From: Pinguiococcus pyrenoidosus | Lineage: Eukaryota; Sar; Pinguiophyceae; Pinguiochrysidales; Pinguiochrysidaceae | Length of the DNA: 18,176 bases | Assembly (NCBI GenBank): GCA_019677205.1 | Contig: JAAMXY010000740.1 | Coordinates: forward strand, 1 to 18,176 | Reading direction: 5' to 3' | Shown here: positions 16,782 to 18,176 of the stretch, piece after piece | Position numbering within the stretch: position 1 is the stretch's first letter | How the letters are laid out: every line of letters begins with the position of its first letter | Program-made: the position numbers and the translations under genes | Notes under the pieces: model-generated | Seen by the model: the letters and a program-made list of their open reading frames with translations, nothing else | Told to the model about the DNA's origin: nothing | The model's database searches: none

Positions 16782-17651
16782 ATGCGCCGGTCCGTCCATG
16801 TTTTCGCCGTGGCGGCGGTGTGCTGCCTGCAGAGCAGCGCGTGGCAAGTGAAGCCAGCTCCCAAGCGGCCAGTTTTGAGCGCGTGCAGTGTTCGGGCAGC
16901 GATTCTGGGGGCAGTGTTGGCCTCCACTTGTCATGTGCCGCCGTCGCTGGCTGCGAGCCTGGGCCTGGATCTGGTGGACCAGTGCGTGCAGAAAGCGACG
17001 GTGACGGGCATGCAAGTGAAATGCGAGCGCCACGGCCTTCGCTCCGACCGCCTTCTGGGCTGTGATTCTGCCGAAGCCTGCGTCAGTACCAGCGCAGTCA
17101 AGTCGCCCTCAAAGTTCGCGTCTCCGTGGCGACTTGGGAGCTCGGGCGGCACTTTCGCGTCGCTGATGGAGGTAGCTTTTGCTTGGTGCTTCGTCCCGGC
17201 GGGCCGTGCAGCTGGACGTGACTGATTGACGTGCTGGGTGCCAATGTTCTCAGGAGGCCAAGAAGGCCAACATTGACGTTGTGTATGCAAGCGACGCGGA
17301 CAAGGACCGCCAATACATCTATGGGCAAGTGAAGGGCCCTCGCGGCGGCATCGACGACGTCGAGTTTCTCGTCAATGAGAAGGAGCGGCTGGTATTCTAC
17401 CGCTCCGCCACGAGATTGACAGAGTATGTGTATCCTTTCCAGCAGCCGATCAATGATCAGGTACGACGGAAGCAGTGCTCGGTGGAAAGAGAGCAGCGCT
17501 GAACGAAGCGTCTCTCGCCCTCTCCTTTTAGGGAGCTGCGAATCGCAACAGAATGGAGGGTATCCGCCAGCGATTGGGACTAGAAAAGGCTACGGACGAC
17601 ACCTATGACAAGAGCGCAATAGGCACAATGTCTGGCGTACCATACGTTTGA
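16782..17651 (+). CDS. DUF1499-family protein, predicted thylakoid-lumenal (3 exons)
   Basis: Exons 16782-17171, 17254-17460 and 17532-17651. The GT-AG introns are 82 and 71 nt, both in phase 0, giving 238 residues. Family DUF1499 has no established biochemical role; many members are bacterial or plastid proteins. The diagnostic parts are CVSTSAVKSPSKFASPW (100-116), a central DDVEFLV, FYRSATRLTEYVYP (usually FRSASRxGxxDxGxN) and, after the last intron, NRNRMEGIRQRL. The N-terminus reads as a signal peptide (about 1-20, ending SSA), a transit-like stretch starting at Trp21, and a lumen signal (about 37-58, AAILGAVLASTC...SLA before ASLG). That would put it in the plastid lumen, like CtpA. Without splicing the frame stops at 17225, so the introns are needed for the conserved C-terminus. 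A photosystem-related role is only an inference. Confidence 0.85.
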
Positions 17652-17700
17652 GAGGAGACGCCCCAAGAAAGGGAAGAAACCAAGCGAAATTGATAGCTGG

Positions 17701-17739
17701 TATCAGCTGATCTCAACAGCTGATATCAGCTGATCTCAA
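17701..17739. repeat. ATCAGCTGAT direct and palindromic repeats
   Basis: A 16-bp word TATCAGCTGATCTCAA occurs at 17701-17716 and again at 17724-17739. Between and overlapping them is a perfect 16-bp palindrome CAGCTGATATCAGCTG (17717-17732). The core ATCAGCTGAT is the one used in the inverted repeat at 11110-11197. It lies 50 bp after the DUF1499 stop codon and about 175 bp beyond the 3' end of the 5S rRNA gene. Confidence 0.9.
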
Positions 17740-17912
17740 TAACCGTTATACTGAAATATAACTCTTGGGTTTTTTTACTCAACACATGAAAAACAATATT
17801 ATTTTATGAGAACAGCTCACGGTGGCCGGACTGATGCGTGACGGTGCAGCTACTGTGGCCGCAATTCGAACTGGCTCGGGAACGATAATCATAAGAAGGA
17901 CAGTGCTTGTGC
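17740..17912. other. AT-rich convergent gap (DUF1499 3' flank / 5S rRNA)
   Basis: The first 80 bases are much more AT-rich than the rest of the window (ATATAACTC, a T7 run, AATATTATTTTATG). This suggests a 3' UTR or an intergenic spacer. No gene is seen. Confidence 0.5.
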
Positions 17913-17920
17913 AAAAAAAA
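17913..17920 (-). terminator. RNA polymerase III terminator of the 5S gene
   Basis: Eight consecutive T on the minus strand, starting 5 nt after the predicted 3' end of the 5S RNA. This is the standard oligo-T signal for polymerase III. Confidence 0.85.
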
Positions 17921-17924
17921 GTTT

Positions 17925-18043
17925 TACACAACACCCGGGCTTCCCACGTGGTCCCCCACCGCAGTACTGGCCGGGCCTAAGCGTGCTTGGATATCGCGGT
18001 TCGGGATGGGACGCGTCAGATCCACGCTAGTATGGTCGTGTAC
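17925..18043 (-). rRNA. 5S ribosomal RNA
   Basis: The minus strand reads as a 119-nt 5S rRNA. The 5' end GTACACGACCATAC pairs with the 3' end GTTGTGTA (helix I, with G-U pairs allowed). AGCGTG pairs with CACGCT (helix II), followed by TTAGGCC. The loop segment CCCATCCCGAACC is present. The highly conserved AGTACTGCGGTGGGGGACC and ACGTGGGAAGCCCGGGTG mark the 3' domain. The internal control region for TFIIIA should lie at about nucleotides 50-97 of the gene. It appears once in the window; further copies may lie beyond the right edge. Confidence 0.93.
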
Positions 18044-18065
18044 ATCATGTGCTGACTTCCAAAAA

Positions 18066-18075
18066 TATATATATA
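18066..18075 (-). promoter_or_regulatory. TATA-like element upstream of the 5S gene
   Basis: Ten bases of alternating TATATATATA lie at about -32 to -23 relative to the 5S 5' end at 18043. This is where upstream TATA boxes sit in species whose 5S genes need them (plants, fission yeast). It could also be a chance microsatellite. Confidence 0.5.
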
Positions 18076-18125
18076 CATGCAAAAGCTCAGGGACGTGATT
18101 GTTTTCGGATGTTTAAGTGCACAAG

Positions 18126-18176
18126 ATGGCCAAATCGGGGCGTGTGCCCAACGGCCGACGTCGCAGGCAGACGTCG
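18126..18176 (+). CDS. Possible start of a further gene, cut by the window edge
   Basis: An ATG in a favourable context (CAAGATGGCC) opens 17 codons that run off the window. The peptide is basic, beginning MAKSGRVPNGRRRRQTS. An in-frame TAA lies 12 nt upstream. It is far too short to identify and may be chance. If real, its promoter would overlap the upstream side of the 5S gene. Confidence 0.22.
   Translation, partial: MAKSGRVPNGRRRRQTS

Noticed and set aside
16782-17651. PsbP-like identification of the lumenal protein
   Set aside because: Targeting alone suggested PsbP, but the CVST, DDVEF, RSATR and NRNRMEGIR motifs match DUF1499 instead.
1-18176. CRISPR arrays, insertion sequences, tRNA genes, dinoflagellate spliced-leader relics
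   Set aside because: I looked for regularly spaced repeats, transposase motifs, T-loop GGTTCGAATCC-like signatures and the TTGGCTCAAG leader end. I found none that hold up by eye; a covariance-model scan would be decisive for tRNAs.

Overview
This is a gene-dense, GC-rich stretch of nuclear DNA from a photosynthetic eukaryote. The evidence for a eukaryote is twelve short GT-AG introns (53 to 155 nt), a eukaryotic 5S rRNA gene, and proteins such as GPN2, an RBR ubiquitin ligase and a three-domain gelsolin. Two products (CtpA and a DUF1499 protein) carry what reads as a tripartite presequence: an ER signal peptide, a transit-like stretch beginning with an aromatic residue, then a thylakoid-lumen signal. 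That points to an alga with a complex plastid, probably of red-algal type (stramenopile, haptophyte, cryptophyte, chromerid or dinoflagellate relative). I cannot name the species. The alternating gene strands and canonical introns do not look like a typical core dinoflagellate.

Layout, left to right. Positions 1-1188 hold no gene I can support, but do hold a compound microsatellite. Next is a C2-domain protein of unknown role (minus), then 1.6 kb without a recognisable gene, then a severin-like gelsolin protein (plus). A three-exon MurL-like epimerase (minus) follows, then a small two-exon membrane protein (plus) and a seven-exon tRNA 2-selenouridine synthase (minus). A 319-bp divergent promoter with a perfect 17-bp inverted repeat separates the synthase from a plastid carboxyl-terminal processing protease (plus). 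Then come GPN2 (plus), a membrane-anchored RBR E3 ligase (minus), a lumenal DUF1499 protein (plus) and a 5S rRNA gene (minus). A possible start of another gene lies at the right edge.

The genes do not form a pathway, as expected for a eukaryote. CtpA and the DUF1499 protein both look lumenal. CtpA should mature the photosystem II D1 protein. The most interesting pair is the two bacterial-type enzymes, SelU and MurL. Both have been split by short spliceosomal introns, and they lie on either side of a small orphan membrane protein. SelU implies selenium use in tRNA wobble modification. MurL implies either a remnant of peptidoglycan precursor chemistry or a repurposed epimerase. I rebuilt the exon structures by hand from reading phase and splice sites; they need transcript confirmation.
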